In this document: piece after piece, positions 27,840 to 38,550 of the stretch
How positions within the stretch are numbered: the first letter of the stretch is position 1
How the letters are laid out: each line of letters opens with the position of its first letter
DNA from: Rhizobium nepotum 39/7
GTDB taxonomy: Bacteria > Pseudomonadota > Alphaproteobacteria > Rhizobiales > Rhizobiaceae
Direction: 5' to 3'
Assembly (NCBI RefSeq): GCF_000949865.1
Contig: NZ_JWJH01000003.1
Location: 124,001-188,000, forward strand
Length of the DNA: 64,000 bases
Made by a program: the position numbers and the translations under genes
Notes under the pieces: model-generated
The model's input: only the letters and a program-made list of their open reading frames with translations
What the model was told of the DNA's origin: nothing
Database searches by the model: none

Positions 27840-28895
27840 TCAGGCGACCGCGCGCGGCTTGACGACCGGGCGCGGAGCGGGTTCGACATTACGCGGCACG
27901 CGGCCTTCGACGGGATGACTCGGATCGTTGAAACCGGGTGTGGAGGGATGGCCTGTTGTCACAAGGCTGTCGACGAGCGCCTCGTCTTCCGCATCGATCT
28001 TCACATCCAGCGCGCGGACGTAACCGTCCCAATGATCTTCAGTGCGCGGACCGGTGATCGCCGCTGTGACGAACTTGTTGTTCAGCACCCAGGCGAGCGC
28101 GAAATCTGCTGCCGAAACGCCCTTCGATGCGGCGTGTGCCGCAACCTTCTGGGCGATTTCGACCGATTCCGGACGCCATTCCGTTTCCAGAACCCGCTTG
28201 TCACCACGGCCGACGCGGGTATCGGCGCCCGGCTGCTCGCCCGGCTGATATTTGCCGGTCAGGACACCACGCGCCAGCGGCGAATAGGAAACGACGCCCA
28301 GCCCGTAATTATGGGCCGCAGGCAGCTGCTCGGCTTCCGCCGTGCGGTTGACGATGTTGTAGAGCGGCTGGCTGGCGATGGGCCGGTCGATGCCGAGCTG
28401 GTCGGCCAGATGCGAAATTTCGGCGATGCGCCAGCCACGGAAGTTTGAAACGCCGAAGTAACGCAGCTTGCCCGCGCGAATGAGATCTGCGATGGCGCGC
28501 ACCGGCTCTTCCAGCGGCGCGTCGAAGACGGCGCGGTGGAAATAGAGAATATCGATATAGTCGGTGTTGAGACGGCGAAGCGAATTCTCGACGGTCTCGA
28601 TCACCCACTTGCGCGAATGTCCACCGAGATTAGGCCCCTTGGTATGGGAATTGACGAATTTCGTCGCAAGAACCCAGTGATCGCGGCTGGCCTTGATGCC
28701 GCGACCGACGACTTCTTCCGACTTGCCGTCGTGATAGACATCGGCGGTATCGATGAAGTTGATGCCCTGCTCGCGCGCTTTGTCGATGATGCGGAAGGCC
28801 ACGTCATCCGGCGTCGGACCTCCGAACATCATCGTGCCGAGGCTCAGCGGCGAAACCTTCAGCGCGCTGCGTCCGAGATAGCGATAGTCGACCAT
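27840..28895 (-). CDS. Aldo/keto reductase
   Basis: NAD(P)H-dependent carbonyl reductase, 351 residues, barrel fold. The catalytic tetrad is visible as Asp49, Tyr54, Lys79 and His120 (NFIDTADVY, VLATKFV, ILYFHRAVFD). GVSNFRGWRI and YSPLARGVLTGKY are typical. It lies in the operon of ABC ATPases upstream and SfnB-like gene downstream, where it may reduce an aldehyde or ketone released by oxidative C-S cleavage; that role is inferred from context. The C-terminal 35 residues (PGFNDPSHPVEGRVPRNVEP and a basic Pro-rich tail) are beyond the usual family end. Confidence 0.88.
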   Translation of the reverse strand: MVDYRYLGRSALKVSPLSLGTMMFGGPTPDDVAFRIIDKAREQGINFIDTADVYHDGKSEEVVGRGIKASRDHWVLATKFVNSHTKGPNLGGHSRKWVIETVENSLRRLNTDYIDILYFHRAVFDAPLEEPVRAIADLIRAGKLRYFGVSNFRGWRIAEISHLADQLGIDRPIASQPLYNIVNRTAEAEQLPAAHNYGLGVVSYSPLARGVLTGKYQPGEQPGADTRVGRGDKRVLETEWRPESVEIAQKVAAHAASKGVSAADFALAWVLNNKFVTAAITGPRTEDHWDGYVRALDVKIDAEDEALVDSLVTTGHPSTPGFNDPSHPVEGRVPRNVEPAPRPVVKPRAVA

Positions 28896-28909
28896 TATGG
28901 TTGCTCCTT

Positions 28910-28934
28910 CAAGTTATTGGGCATGGTTGGCAAG

Positions 28935-28950
<16 letters not shown>
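28910..28950. repeat. Tandem duplication of about 20 bases carrying a stop codon
   Basis: CAAGTTATTGGGCATGGT occurs twice in a row (28910 and 28931), the units being 21 and 20 bases. Read on the minus strand, each unit encodes the last residues His-Ala-Gln and the TAA of the DppF-type ATPase, so the second copy is an untranslated echo of the gene end, just before the aldo/keto reductase ribosome site. Confidence 0.85.
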
Positions 28951-30842
<1,892 letters not shown>

Positions 30843-30846
<4 letters not shown>

Positions 30847-31838
30847 CGACGTTCCTCCGAGAAACGGGGGTTGAGCGCATCGTTGAGGCCATCGCTGATG
30901 AGGTTCAGCGAAATAACGGTGAAAACGATGGCGAGGCCGGGAAGGGCGGTCAGATACCAGGCGGTGCGGATAACGTCGCGTCCCGAACCGATCATCGAAC
31001 CCCAGGAAACACGGTTGGGATCGCCAAGCCCCATGAAGGAAAGCGCTGCTTCCATGAGGATCGCGCCCGCCACCATAACGGAGGAGGTGACGATGATCGG
31101 CGGCAGGGCGTTGGGCAGGATTTCTTGGAACACGATGCGCGCGTGGCCATAACCCAGGCTGCAGGCGGCAAGCACATAGTCCTTCTCGCGGATGGCGCGG
31201 AATTCGGCGCGGGTCAGGCGCGCAACGAGCGGCCAGGTGATGATGCCGATTGCCGAGGTGACCGTGGTGATTGAAGGCTGGGCGATGGCGACCAGCACCA
31301 CCAAAAGCACGAAATTCGGTAACGTCTGGAAGATTTCAATGATCTTGACGAGAATATCGTCGATGACGCCGCCGAAATAACCGGCGAAAGCACCGATGGT
31401 GATGCCGATCGTAAGCCCGATCAGGGTGGCGATGACGCCGACGGTGAGCGAGATGCGTGCGCCGTGCACGATGCCGGCCAGAACATCCCGGCCCATGGAA
31501 TCGGTGCCGAGCGGATAGGCCGGATTCTGGCCGGGCCAGAGGAAGGGGCGGGCCACCATTTCCAGCGGATCACCGGGATAGATCAGCGAGGCCGTGAGAG
31601 CGGCGATGAGGACAGTGGCGAGAAACAGCAGCCCGACGATGGCGTTGGGGTTGGTCAGAAAGATTTTCAGTTCGCGGCGCAATCCGCGCCGTGGCACGGA
31701 GACGGAGCGGGCCGAAAGCGCGTCCGGTGCGTGGATATAGGGCCAGACCTTTTCTTCGGGTTTTTTCGGTTTCGGATTGGTCTCATCAGTGCTGAGTTCG
31801 GCCGGGTTGAGAACTGCTGACGTATGTGGGGAATTCAT
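30843..31838 (-). CDS. Oligopeptide-type ABC transporter permease, DppC type
   Basis: A 331-residue permease. The long, charged, proline-rich N-terminal tail (residues 1-65, with ETNPKPKKPEEKVW) is cytoplasmic. It is followed by a membrane segment, the family motif LGTDSMGRDVLAGIVHGARISL and the EAA loop KDYVLAACSLGYGHARIVFQEILPN. The ATG at 31838 overlaps the stop of the DppB gene (ATGA); the frame opens ten codons earlier within that gene. Confidence 0.9.
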
Positions 31839-32824
31839 CGGCTTTCTCCGATGCGGGGGTCGAGCCATGCCTGCAACAGGTCCACAGCTGCATTGACGAC
31901 AATGACAAGAAGGGAAGAGAGAAGCAGGATGCCGAGCAGCACGCTGAAATCTCGCGCCATGACGGCTTCGAAAGCAAGACGGCCAAGCCCCGGCCAGCTG
32001 AAGACGGTTTCAACCACGACCGCGCCACCCAGCAGGCCGCCAATATGCATGCCGGCCATGGTGGTGATGGGGATCAAAGCGTTGCGCAGAATATGGCGGG
32101 TGGTGAGCCTGAACGGAGAAACGCCCTTGGCCCGCGCCGTGCGCACATAGTCCTGGGATTTGACTTCCAGCATCGCCGCACGGGTGAGGCGGGCATAGAT
32201 CGCCAGAAAATAAAGCGCCAGCGAAAGGGCGGGGAGAACGATATAGCGCAGCCTGTCCAGAAGGGCGTCGAGCCCGGTGAGGCTGCTGCCGATGGTGCTG
32301 TCGCCGCCAGACGGAAGCCAGCCGAGCTTGACCGAGAAGGTCAGGATGAGCATCAAGCCGATCCAGAAACCCGGCACGGAATAAAAGATCAGCGAGCCTA
32401 TCGAAATGATCCGGTCCGGCAGCTTGCCGGAAAAGAGCGCCATGATGGAGCCGAGGAACACGCCGACGAAAATCGCGATAGCGAGGGCCGCTCCCATCAG
32501 CGCGAGCGTGCCGGGCAGGCGCTGGCCGATGAGGTCCGCCACCGGCATGCCGTAACGCGGTGAAAAACCGAGGCTGAATTGGGCCAGATTGCCGAGATAG
32601 TTCATGAGTTGATGCATGACCGGCAGGTCCAGTCCGAAGCGGGAACGGAGTTCGGCCATGGTCTCGACCGTCGCCGAACCCGCTTCCGCCGCCAGCACAT
32701 CGGCTGCGTCGCCGGGCGCCAGCTGCAGCAGGAAGAAGTTCAGAATGACGATACCGAGAACCGTCGGAATGGCCTGAATGGCGACCCGTTTTGCCTGCGA
32801 TAAAATCCGTTTCGAATTCGACAT
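31835..32824 (-). CDS. Oligopeptide-type ABC transporter permease, DppB type
   Basis: A 329-residue permease: N-terminal membrane segment (about 15-38), LAPGDAADVLAAEAGSA, EAA loop VRTARAKGVSPFRLTTRHILRNALIPI, ETVFSWPGLGRLAFEAVMARD. It is the first gene of a six-gene minus-strand operon (two permeases, two ATPases, aldo/keto reductase, SfnB-like enzyme). It diverges from the binding-protein gene at 33095 across a 270-base AT-rich control region. Confidence 0.92.
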   Translation of the reverse strand: MSNSKRILSQAKRVAIQAIPTVLGIVILNFFLLQLAPGDAADVLAAEAGSATVETMAELRSRFGLDLPVMHQLMNYLGNLAQFSLGFSPRYGMPVADLIGQRLPGTLALMGAALAIAIFVGVFLGSIMALFSGKLPDRIISIGSLIFYSVPGFWIGLMLILTFSVKLGWLPSGGDSTIGSSLTGLDALLDRLRYIVLPALSLALYFLAIYARLTRAAMLEVKSQDYVRTARAKGVSPFRLTTRHILRNALIPITTMAGMHIGGLLGGAVVVETVFSWPGLGRLAFEAVMARDFSVLLGILLLSSLLVIVVNAAVDLLQAWLDPRIGESR

Positions 32825-32888
32825 CGGCTCCAGTCCGTAAGCTTGGAAAACATGAAATCAGCCTTTGAAGGCGCGGGTATTAGTTGAC

Positions 32889-32929
32889 TAATTTTATGGA
32901 ATTTGTCAAAGAGTAATAGAATTATTTTC
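32889..32929. promoter_or_regulatory. AT-rich sulfur-region boxes (c) in the divergent 32825-33094 region
   Basis: TAATTTTATGGAA (32889-32901) is identical to 39316-39328. ATAGAATTATTTTC (32916-32929) resembles the ATAGAAAATATTT boxes. They sit between the transporter operon and its binding-protein gene, the expected place for a shared activator. Confidence 0.45.
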
Positions 32930-33094
32930 TTAAATTTACGATAAAGCGCGCCATAAAGAAAAGATAATTCCTATTAATGAGGGTGGTTGGTGCTTCATAC
33001 CAATCTCACTCTCGTCTGCGGAACAAACTTCTTCCTAAGCGCAACTGTTCAGTTTTGCCGATTTTTTGTCGGTTCAATTAAGGAGATGTATCGC

Positions 33095-34702
33095 ATGACT
33101 GTTTTCAACCAGACGACGCGGCGTGGATTTCTGCTGGCGTCCGTAGCGCTCGGCGTGGTGTCGCTGCCGGGGCTGAAGCTCCGTGCTGCGGAGCCGGCAA
33201 GCGGCGGTACTGCCACCTTGCTCATCTCATCGGAGCCGCCGGTACTGACGACGATCGCGCACACGGCCTATAATTCCGTCTATATATCGCCCAAGGTCAC
33301 CGAAGGGCTGCTGACCTATGATTTCGATCTCAATCCGAAGCCGCTTCTGGCAAAATCATGGGATGTGAGCGCGGATGGCCTGCGTTACACCTTTAAACTC
33401 AGACCCGGCGTGAAATGGCATGACGGCAAGCCTTTCACCGCTGCCGACGTGGCATTCTCCATCAACACCATCAAGGAAGTGCATCCGCGCGGGCGCAATA
33501 CCTTCCTGAACCTCACCAGCGTCGAGACCCCGGATGATCTGACGGCGGTGCTGGTTCTTTCCAAGCCCGCGCCTTACCTGATAACGGCGCTTGCCTCCGC
33601 CGAAACGCCTGTCGTACCCAAACATCTCTATGAAGGCACGAAAGTCACCGAAAATCCGATCAATCTCGCGCCTATCGGCACCGGCCCGTTCAAATTCAAG
33701 GAGTGGGTGCGCGGCAGCCATATCGTTTTTGAGCGTAACGCCGATTACTGGGATGCGCCACGTCCCTATCTCGACAAGCTTATCGTCCGCTTCATTCCGG
33801 ATGCCTCGGCCCGCGCCATCGCCATCGAAACCGGCGAGATCGATCTCGCGCCCAGCACGCCGGTCGCCTATAGCGATCTCGACCGCCTGAAAGAGCTGCC
33901 GAACCTCGGCTTCGAGACGAATGGCTATCAATATTCGAATTCCGTCAGCCGGGTGGAATTCAATCTCGAAAAGGACGTGTTCAAGGATGTGCGCGTTCGC
34001 CGCGCCTTCGCGCATGTAATCGACCGCAACGTCATCTTCAACACGGTCAACTATGGCTATGGCGCGACAATCACCGGACCGATCAATCCGAAACTCTCGA
34101 AATGGTTCGTCGAGGATTTGAAGACCTATCCGATCGATCTGAAGGCGGCGGAAGCCCTGCTGGACGAGGCGGGATACAAGCGCGGTGCGGATGGCATCCG
34201 TTTCAGGCTCAATCTGGACTATGTGCCGAGCACCGAGGCCTATCCGCGCGGCGCGGATTACATTCGCCAGGCACTGGCAAAGGTCGGCGTGGATGTGACG
34301 GTGCGGACGCAGGATTTCGCCACCTATACCAAGCGCATCTACACGGATCGCGATTTCGATTTTGCCTATGAGGGCATGAGCAATCTCTTCGACCCGACCG
34401 TCGGCGTGCAGCGGCTCTATTGGTCCAAGAACTTCAAGAAGGGCGTACCCTTCTCCAATGGCGCCGCCTACAGCAATCCCAAGGTGGATGCGCTTCTGGA
34501 AGCTGCCGCAATCGAGATCGATCCGGACAAGCGCGTCGCGCAATGGAAGGAAATACAGCAAATCCTCGTCGAGGACGTGCCTGCCATTGATATCGTCGCA
34601 GCTCCGGAAATCACCATCTTCAACAAGCGCATAGCCGATCACACCATCGGTGCGGAAGGTGTGGCGGGAAGCCTCGCCTTCGCGCATATCGCCGCATCCT
34701 GA
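33095..34702 (+). CDS. Tat-exported ABC transporter substrate-binding protein, oligopeptide family
   Basis: A 535-residue periplasmic binding protein. TTRRGFLLASVALGVVSLPG near the N terminus is a twin-arginine signal, which with the ribosome site AAGGAGAT fixes the ATG at 33095. SBP_bac_5 features include SWDVSADGLRYTFKLRPGVKWHDGKPFTAADVAFS and GTGPFKFKEWVRGSHIVFERNADYW. It is a paralogue of 22418. It is divergent from the permease/ATPase operon and thus the likely cognate receptor, and it heads a plus-strand operon with DszB- and DszC-like enzymes, tying uptake to desulfurization. Confidence 0.92.
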   Translation: MTVFNQTTRRGFLLASVALGVVSLPGLKLRAAEPASGGTATLLISSEPPVLTTIAHTAYNSVYISPKVTEGLLTYDFDLNPKPLLAKSWDVSADGLRYTFKLRPGVKWHDGKPFTAADVAFSINTIKEVHPRGRNTFLNLTSVETPDDLTAVLVLSKPAPYLITALASAETPVVPKHLYEGTKVTENPINLAPIGTGPFKFKEWVRGSHIVFERNADYWDAPRPYLDKLIVRFIPDASARAIAIETGEIDLAPSTPVAYSDLDRLKELPNLGFETNGYQYSNSVSRVEFNLEKDVFKDVRVRRAFAHVIDRNVIFNTVNYGYGATITGPINPKLSKWFVEDLKTYPIDLKAAEALLDEAGYKRGADGIRFRLNLDYVPSTEAYPRGADYIRQALAKVGVDVTVRTQDFATYTKRIYTDRDFDFAYEGMSNLFDPTVGVQRLYWSKNFKKGVPFSNGAAYSNPKVDALLEAAAIEIDPDKRVAQWKEIQQILVEDVPAIDIVAAPEITIFNKRIADHTIGAEGVAGSLAFAHIAAS

Positions 34703-34716
34703 TTGTCTTGCTAAAG

Positions 34717-34742
34717 CCGGCCCGCCTTTTGCAGCGGGCCGG
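34717..34742 (+). terminator. Intercistronic hairpin after the binding-protein gene
   Basis: Perfect 9-base stem CCGGCCCGC / GCGGGCCGG with loop CTTTTGCA and no T-tract. Such hairpins often protect the 3' end of an abundant binding-protein transcript while allowing some read-through to the next genes. Confidence 0.55.
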
Positions 34743-34814
34743 AGCATCTCCTCTCCATCGACAGGCACCTCAGCATCGCTTTTGGGTGCCACCGTTTTCA
34801 TCGAGGCCAAAGCC

Positions 34815-35846
34815 ATGAGCACGACACTTTCTGAAATCTGGTACACACGCTGCCCGGTGCCCACGCCCGTGGGGCTGGCGGCGCAGCTTGGTTATCTCGG
34901 AGAGACCTTCGAGGAGGTCGGCATATCGCTGAAATCCATCATCGATTCGCCGGATCGCTCCGTCCGGCAGAGCCATTTCAACCACACGCTGGAATGGTCC
35001 TTCCGCCACGGCGGCAATGTGCCGCCTATTCGCGCCCGCTCGGAGGGGCGTAATACGCGGCTTATCGGCATTACCTGGACGGATGAATTTCAGGCGATCA
35101 TCACGCTGCCGGAAACCGGCATCCGCTCGCTTGCCGATCTCGTCGGCCGCCGTTTCGGTGTGCCGCGCAGGCCTGATGGTATCGTCGATTTCATGCGGGC
35201 GACGGCGCTGAAGGGCATCACCTCGGCACTCTCGCTGGAGGGGCTGAAGATCGAGGATATCGAACTGAAGGATATCGTCATCAAGGATTCCGTGCTGGCC
35301 TCGCAGGAGGGACCGTCCCTGTTTGGCCTGAAGCGCCGGCAATCCTTTGGCGAGGAGGTTATCGCGCTGCTACGTGGCGAGGTCGACGCGATTTTCGTCA
35401 AGGGAACGGCCGGTATTGCTGCCGCGAACCTGATCGGTGCGGTGCAGGTGGCGGAGTTCGGTTTTCACCCTGACCCGAAGATACGCATCAACTCCGGCTC
35501 TCCCCGCGTACTGACGGTTGACGGGCGGCTTGCCGATGAGCGCCCCGATCTGGTGGAGCGGCTGGTCGCCGCCATTGCCAAAGCCTCGCTCTGGGCGGAG
35601 CAGCATCCGGAAGAAACGCGCCGTTTCATTGCGCGCGAGGCGGGTGCGACCGAAGAACAGGTTCTGGCCGCCAACGGCCCGGATGTCCACCGCCATCTAG
35701 GCCTCGGCCTTGATGCGGACCTCGTTGCCGCTGTCGGCCATTACAAGGATTTCCTGCATCAATGGGGCTTCCTTGAAAACGACTTCGATCTCGGTGCGTG
35801 GATTGACGATCGTTTCGTCACGGCAAGTGAAAGGGCGGTGGCATGA
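34815..35846 (+). CDS. DszB-like sulfinate desulfinase candidate (periplasmic-binding-protein fold, cytoplasmic)
   Basis: A 343-residue protein of the NMT1/SsuA-like fold without a signal peptide. The DszB catalytic pattern is present: Cys13 in YTRCPVPT (DszB Cys27 in a YSNCPVPN context), His54 in QSHFNH (DszB His60) and Arg64 in SFRHGGNVPP (DszB Arg70); the His-Arg spacing of ten is kept. DszB releases sulfite from aromatic sulfinates in the 4S desulfurization pathway. The C-terminal half has DLVGRRFGVPRRPDG and LADERPDLVERLVAAIAKASLWAEQHPEE. The DszB residue numbers are from memory. The gene overlaps the DszC-like gene by four bases. Alternative: a cytosolic SsuA relative. Confidence 0.78.
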   Translation: MSTTLSEIWYTRCPVPTPVGLAAQLGYLGETFEEVGISLKSIIDSPDRSVRQSHFNHTLEWSFRHGGNVPPIRARSEGRNTRLIGITWTDEFQAIITLPETGIRSLADLVGRRFGVPRRPDGIVDFMRATALKGITSALSLEGLKIEDIELKDIVIKDSVLASQEGPSLFGLKRRQSFGEEVIALLRGEVDAIFVKGTAGIAAANLIGAVQVAEFGFHPDPKIRINSGSPRVLTVDGRLADERPDLVERLVAAIAKASLWAEQHPEETRRFIAREAGATEEQVLAANGPDVHRHLGLGLDADLVAAVGHYKDFLHQWGFLENDFDLGAWIDDRFVTASERAVA

Positions 35847-37021
35847 GCGCTGCAATATCCGCCGTTCCTCGATCGCTGGAACAGTCATCCAGCCCGATTG
35901 CCATTGCAACCGCGCTCGCCGAAGGTTTCAGCCTGACCGCTGCGGACTACGACAAAAGCGGCGAGTTCGCCGCCGGCAATTTCGAGGCGCTGTTCAAGTC
36001 TGGCCTGCTCGGGCTCGTCACGGCTGAAAAGGACGGCGGCTGGGGAGAGGGCATGGAAACGGCGCATGCCGTCATCGCGGCCATCGCCAAGGGTGATCCG
36101 TCCACCGCTCTCATCCTCGCCATGCATTACAGCGTTCACGCGGCCATCCGGCGCGGCAAATGGCCGGCTGCTTTGGCGGCAAAGGTGCTGGCCGCCAACA
36201 GCAGGCAACCGGCGCTGTTGAACAATGCGCAGGCGGAACCGGGCATCGGTTCACCCGCCCATGGCGGCCTGCCGGAAACGACGGCGCGGATCGAGGGCGA
36301 TGTCTGGGTGGTCAACGGCCGCAAGAGCTTCGTGACCGGCCTGCCGGGCCTGAAATGGGCGATCGTGCTTGCCCTCACGACGGAAGAGGCGCCGCGCCTG
36401 ATCCAGCTTCTGGTGCCGCTCGATGCGCCGGGCATCGCCCAGGAGAAGGCATGGGAAGCGACCGGCATGTATGCGACCGCAAGTGACGATCTGGTGCTTG
36501 AGGAGGTAAAGGTGCCGCTTGCCGAGATCGTCGCCGAACAGCCGGCGGACGAGCCGTTGCGGCGCGATGAGGCTGATGGTTACAATTTCTTCGTGCTGCT
36601 GGCTTCCGTCTACCACGGCGTTGCGCTGTCCGCGCGTGATGCCCTGTTACGGCATCTGACGGGCCATGTTCCGGCAAGCCTCGGTGCGCCGCTGTCATCC
36701 ATTCCGCGCATTCAGGAGGGTCTCGGCCAGATCGAAGTGCTTCTCACGGCGAATAGGCGCTTACTCCTCTCCGTCGCCCGCGATATCGATGTGGGAGAGA
36801 AGGTGGGAACGGATGCGCTCGCCGTCCGTCATGTGGTGATCGACAATGCGGTGGCGGTGACGGATCTGGCGCTGGAGCTTGGCGGCAATCGTGGCCTGCG
36901 CCGGGACTATAATCTCGAACGGCATCACCGCGACGCCATCACGGCGAGGGCGCATGCGCCGCAAAGCCACATGATCCGCACGATTCTCGGCCGCCAGATC
37001 ATCAAGTCCGCCGGCGGCTGA
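35843..37021 (+). CDS. DszC/SfnB-like flavin monooxygenase (acyl-CoA dehydrogenase fold)
   Basis: A 392-residue acyl-CoA-dehydrogenase-fold protein. Visible are GLLGLVTAEKDGGWGEGMETAHAVIAAIAKGDPSTALILAMHY, the loop VNGRKSFVTGLPGLKWAIVLAL, the turn DAPGIAQEKAWEATGMYATASDDL, and the C-terminal LELGGNRGLRRDYNLERHHRDAITARAHAPQSHMI. The RHHRD and HAP segments align with the catalytic region of DszC relatives and the usual acyl-CoA glutamate is not evident. The start ATGA overlaps the desulfinase stop, so the two are translated together, like dszB-dszC in Rhodococcus. Confidence 0.85.
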   Translation: MSAAISAVPRSLEQSSSPIAIATALAEGFSLTAADYDKSGEFAAGNFEALFKSGLLGLVTAEKDGGWGEGMETAHAVIAAIAKGDPSTALILAMHYSVHAAIRRGKWPAALAAKVLAANSRQPALLNNAQAEPGIGSPAHGGLPETTARIEGDVWVVNGRKSFVTGLPGLKWAIVLALTTEEAPRLIQLLVPLDAPGIAQEKAWEATGMYATASDDLVLEEVKVPLAEIVAEQPADEPLRRDEADGYNFFVLLASVYHGVALSARDALLRHLTGHVPASLGAPLSSIPRIQEGLGQIEVLLTANRRLLLSVARDIDVGEKVGTDALAVRHVVIDNAVAVTDLALELGGNRGLRRDYNLERHHRDAITARAHAPQSHMIRTILGRQIIKSAGG

Positions 37022-37032
37022 TCACATGGAGA

Positions 37033-37065
37033 TAGGGGCGACCTTGCCCGGCAGGGCCGCCCCTA
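37033..37065. terminator. Bidirectional hairpin between convergent genes
   Basis: TAGGGGCG (37033-37040) and CGCCCCTA (37058-37065) pair; the loop contains an inner GCCC/GGGC stem. It lies between the stops of the DszC-like gene and the convergent monooxygenase gene. Confidence 0.55.
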
Positions 37066-37081
37066 GTTCAAGCAGTCGGCA

Positions 37082-38152
37082 TCAATCCCGGAGTAGCGGC
37101 AAAAGTTTGTCGCCCTGCCGTTCAATCTCCTGAAGGTAGGGCGTGTCGGACAGCACGAAATGGGTGATACCGAGCGCGCGATATTTGCGCAGTGAAGCGG
37201 CCACGTCTTCCGCTGAACCGACGAGCCATGTCGTTCCGGCGCCGCCGCCGCCATACTTGCCGGGCGCGGTGTAAAGATTGTCGTCCAGCACATCGTTCTG
37301 CCGGTGCAGGTCCAGCAGGCGGCGCTGGCCGACTGCAACCCCCTGAAGATGATCGTTCCAGCGCACGCCGTTGTTTGCGGCCATCTCGGCAACCTTCGCT
37401 TCCGCATCGCGCCACGCCTCGGCCGTGGTTTCGCGCACCAGCGTGGTGATCCGCAGGCCGAATTGCAGCGGTGGCAGGTCGCGGCCAAGCTTCTCACTGA
37501 AGTGCCTGAGCCGTTCGATCCGTTCGCGGACGCCGGCAAGCGGTTCGCCCCAGAACAGCTGCACATCGGCTTCGGTTGCGGCAACCTGTTCGGCAGCCTC
37601 GGAAGCGCCACCGAAATAAAGCTTGGGATGCGGCCGATCGACGCGTTCAACGATGCGCGGCGAGACGGTGGAGTTCTTGACCCGGAAATGTTCGCCGTCG
37701 AAAGTGACGTTTTCCTCGGTCCAGAGCCGTCGCACCAGCCGCATGAACTCTTTCGTGCGTGCATAACGCTGCGCCTGATCGCCTTCTTCGTCGCCATAGG
37801 CCGAAAGCTCGTCCCGGCCGGAGACGACATTGATCCGCACCCGGCCGCCGGAAAGCTGGTCGAGCGTGGCGGCGGCCGATGCAAGGTTGGCCGGCTTCCA
37901 GTAACCGGGGCGGATGGCGATCAGCGGCTCGAATGTGGTGGTGCGCGCGGTAAGCGACGCCGCCACCGTAAAGGTATCCGGACGCCCCCAGCCGGTGCCG
38001 ATCAGCGCGCCTTTCCAGCCATGGTTTTCCAACGCTCTGGCATGGCTGGTCAACGTATCGAGGCTGTTATGGTCTTCACTGACGGCATCGCCCCTATGGC
38101 CGGGTTTGACGTCATTGGGGATGTACCAGAGAAATTCGCTCTTGCTGCTCAC
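37082..38152 (-). CDS. SsuD-like LLM-class flavin monooxygenase, GTG start
   Basis: A 356-residue luciferase-superfamily enzyme close to alkanesulfonate monooxygenases (FLWYIPNDVKPGHRGD, LIAIRPGYWKPANLASAAATLDQLSGGRVRINVVSG, PKLYFGGASEAAEQVAATEADVQLFWGEP). The segment that in SsuD holds a conserved cysteine reads IGTGWGRPDTF here, without cysteine, so it may act on a different sulfur compound. The GTG at 38152 is preferred because AGGCGG lies six bases before it and the SsuD core begins a few residues later; an ATG at 38218 would add 22 residues. It is divergent from the 38551 hydrolase. Confidence 0.85.
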   Translation of the reverse strand: MSSKSEFLWYIPNDVKPGHRGDAVSEDHNSLDTLTSHARALENHGWKGALIGTGWGRPDTFTVAASLTARTTTFEPLIAIRPGYWKPANLASAAATLDQLSGGRVRINVVSGRDELSAYGDEEGDQAQRYARTKEFMRLVRRLWTEENVTFDGEHFRVKNSTVSPRIVERVDRPHPKLYFGGASEAAEQVAATEADVQLFWGEPLAGVRERIERLRHFSEKLGRDLPPLQFGLRITTLVRETTAEAWRDAEAKVAEMAANNGVRWNDHLQGVAVGQRRLLDLHRQNDVLDDNLYTAPGKYGGGGAGTTWLVGSAEDVAASLRKYRALGITHFVLSDTPYLQEIERQGDKLLPLLRD

Positions 38153-38353
38153 ATTATCCGCCTGAATTTTGGTTTTATGCCGCGGTGGAATGGCCCGCCG
38201 ATGTTCGGCCCTGGTCATTTTTTAGGTTCGGGAGGCGCAGCCTCCGATAGTGCGAGAATGGCAAACCGGCGGCGGCCCGGCCAAGCAGCGGTGTTTCTTT
38301 TGGGGTGCGGCAGAGGAAAAACTTTCCGCGCCTGCGCTTTATTATGCACATAT

Positions 38354-38378
38354 TTTCCATAGAAAATATTTAAGGAAA
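38354..38378. promoter_or_regulatory. AT-rich sulfur-region box (d) in the divergent 38153-38550 region
   Basis: CCATAGAAAATATTT with an outer pair TTTCC (38354-38358) and GGAAA (38374-38378). Its 13-mer ATAGAAAATATTT is identical to box (b) at 22307. It lies about 200 bases before each divergent start. The rest of this space shows nothing else that I recognise. Confidence 0.5.
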
Positions 38379-38550
38379 TGATTCCGTTTGAACGGCGTTG
38401 GAGCCACTGTAGAGAAAACATTTTCCGATCTTCTGAAATTGTCTGGATCGATTTTTCCTGAGTTCGGGAAAGTTGAGCAAGGCAATAGTCGATTAAAATC
38501 GTGAAATTCACCATTCTTGATACACACCGCCCGCAAACCACGGAGTAGGC

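Noticed and set aside
33356..34864. A 502-codon minus-strand open frame across the Tat-exported binding protein.
   Set aside because: Antisense shadow with low-complexity acidic/arginine-rich translation and no recognisable domain.
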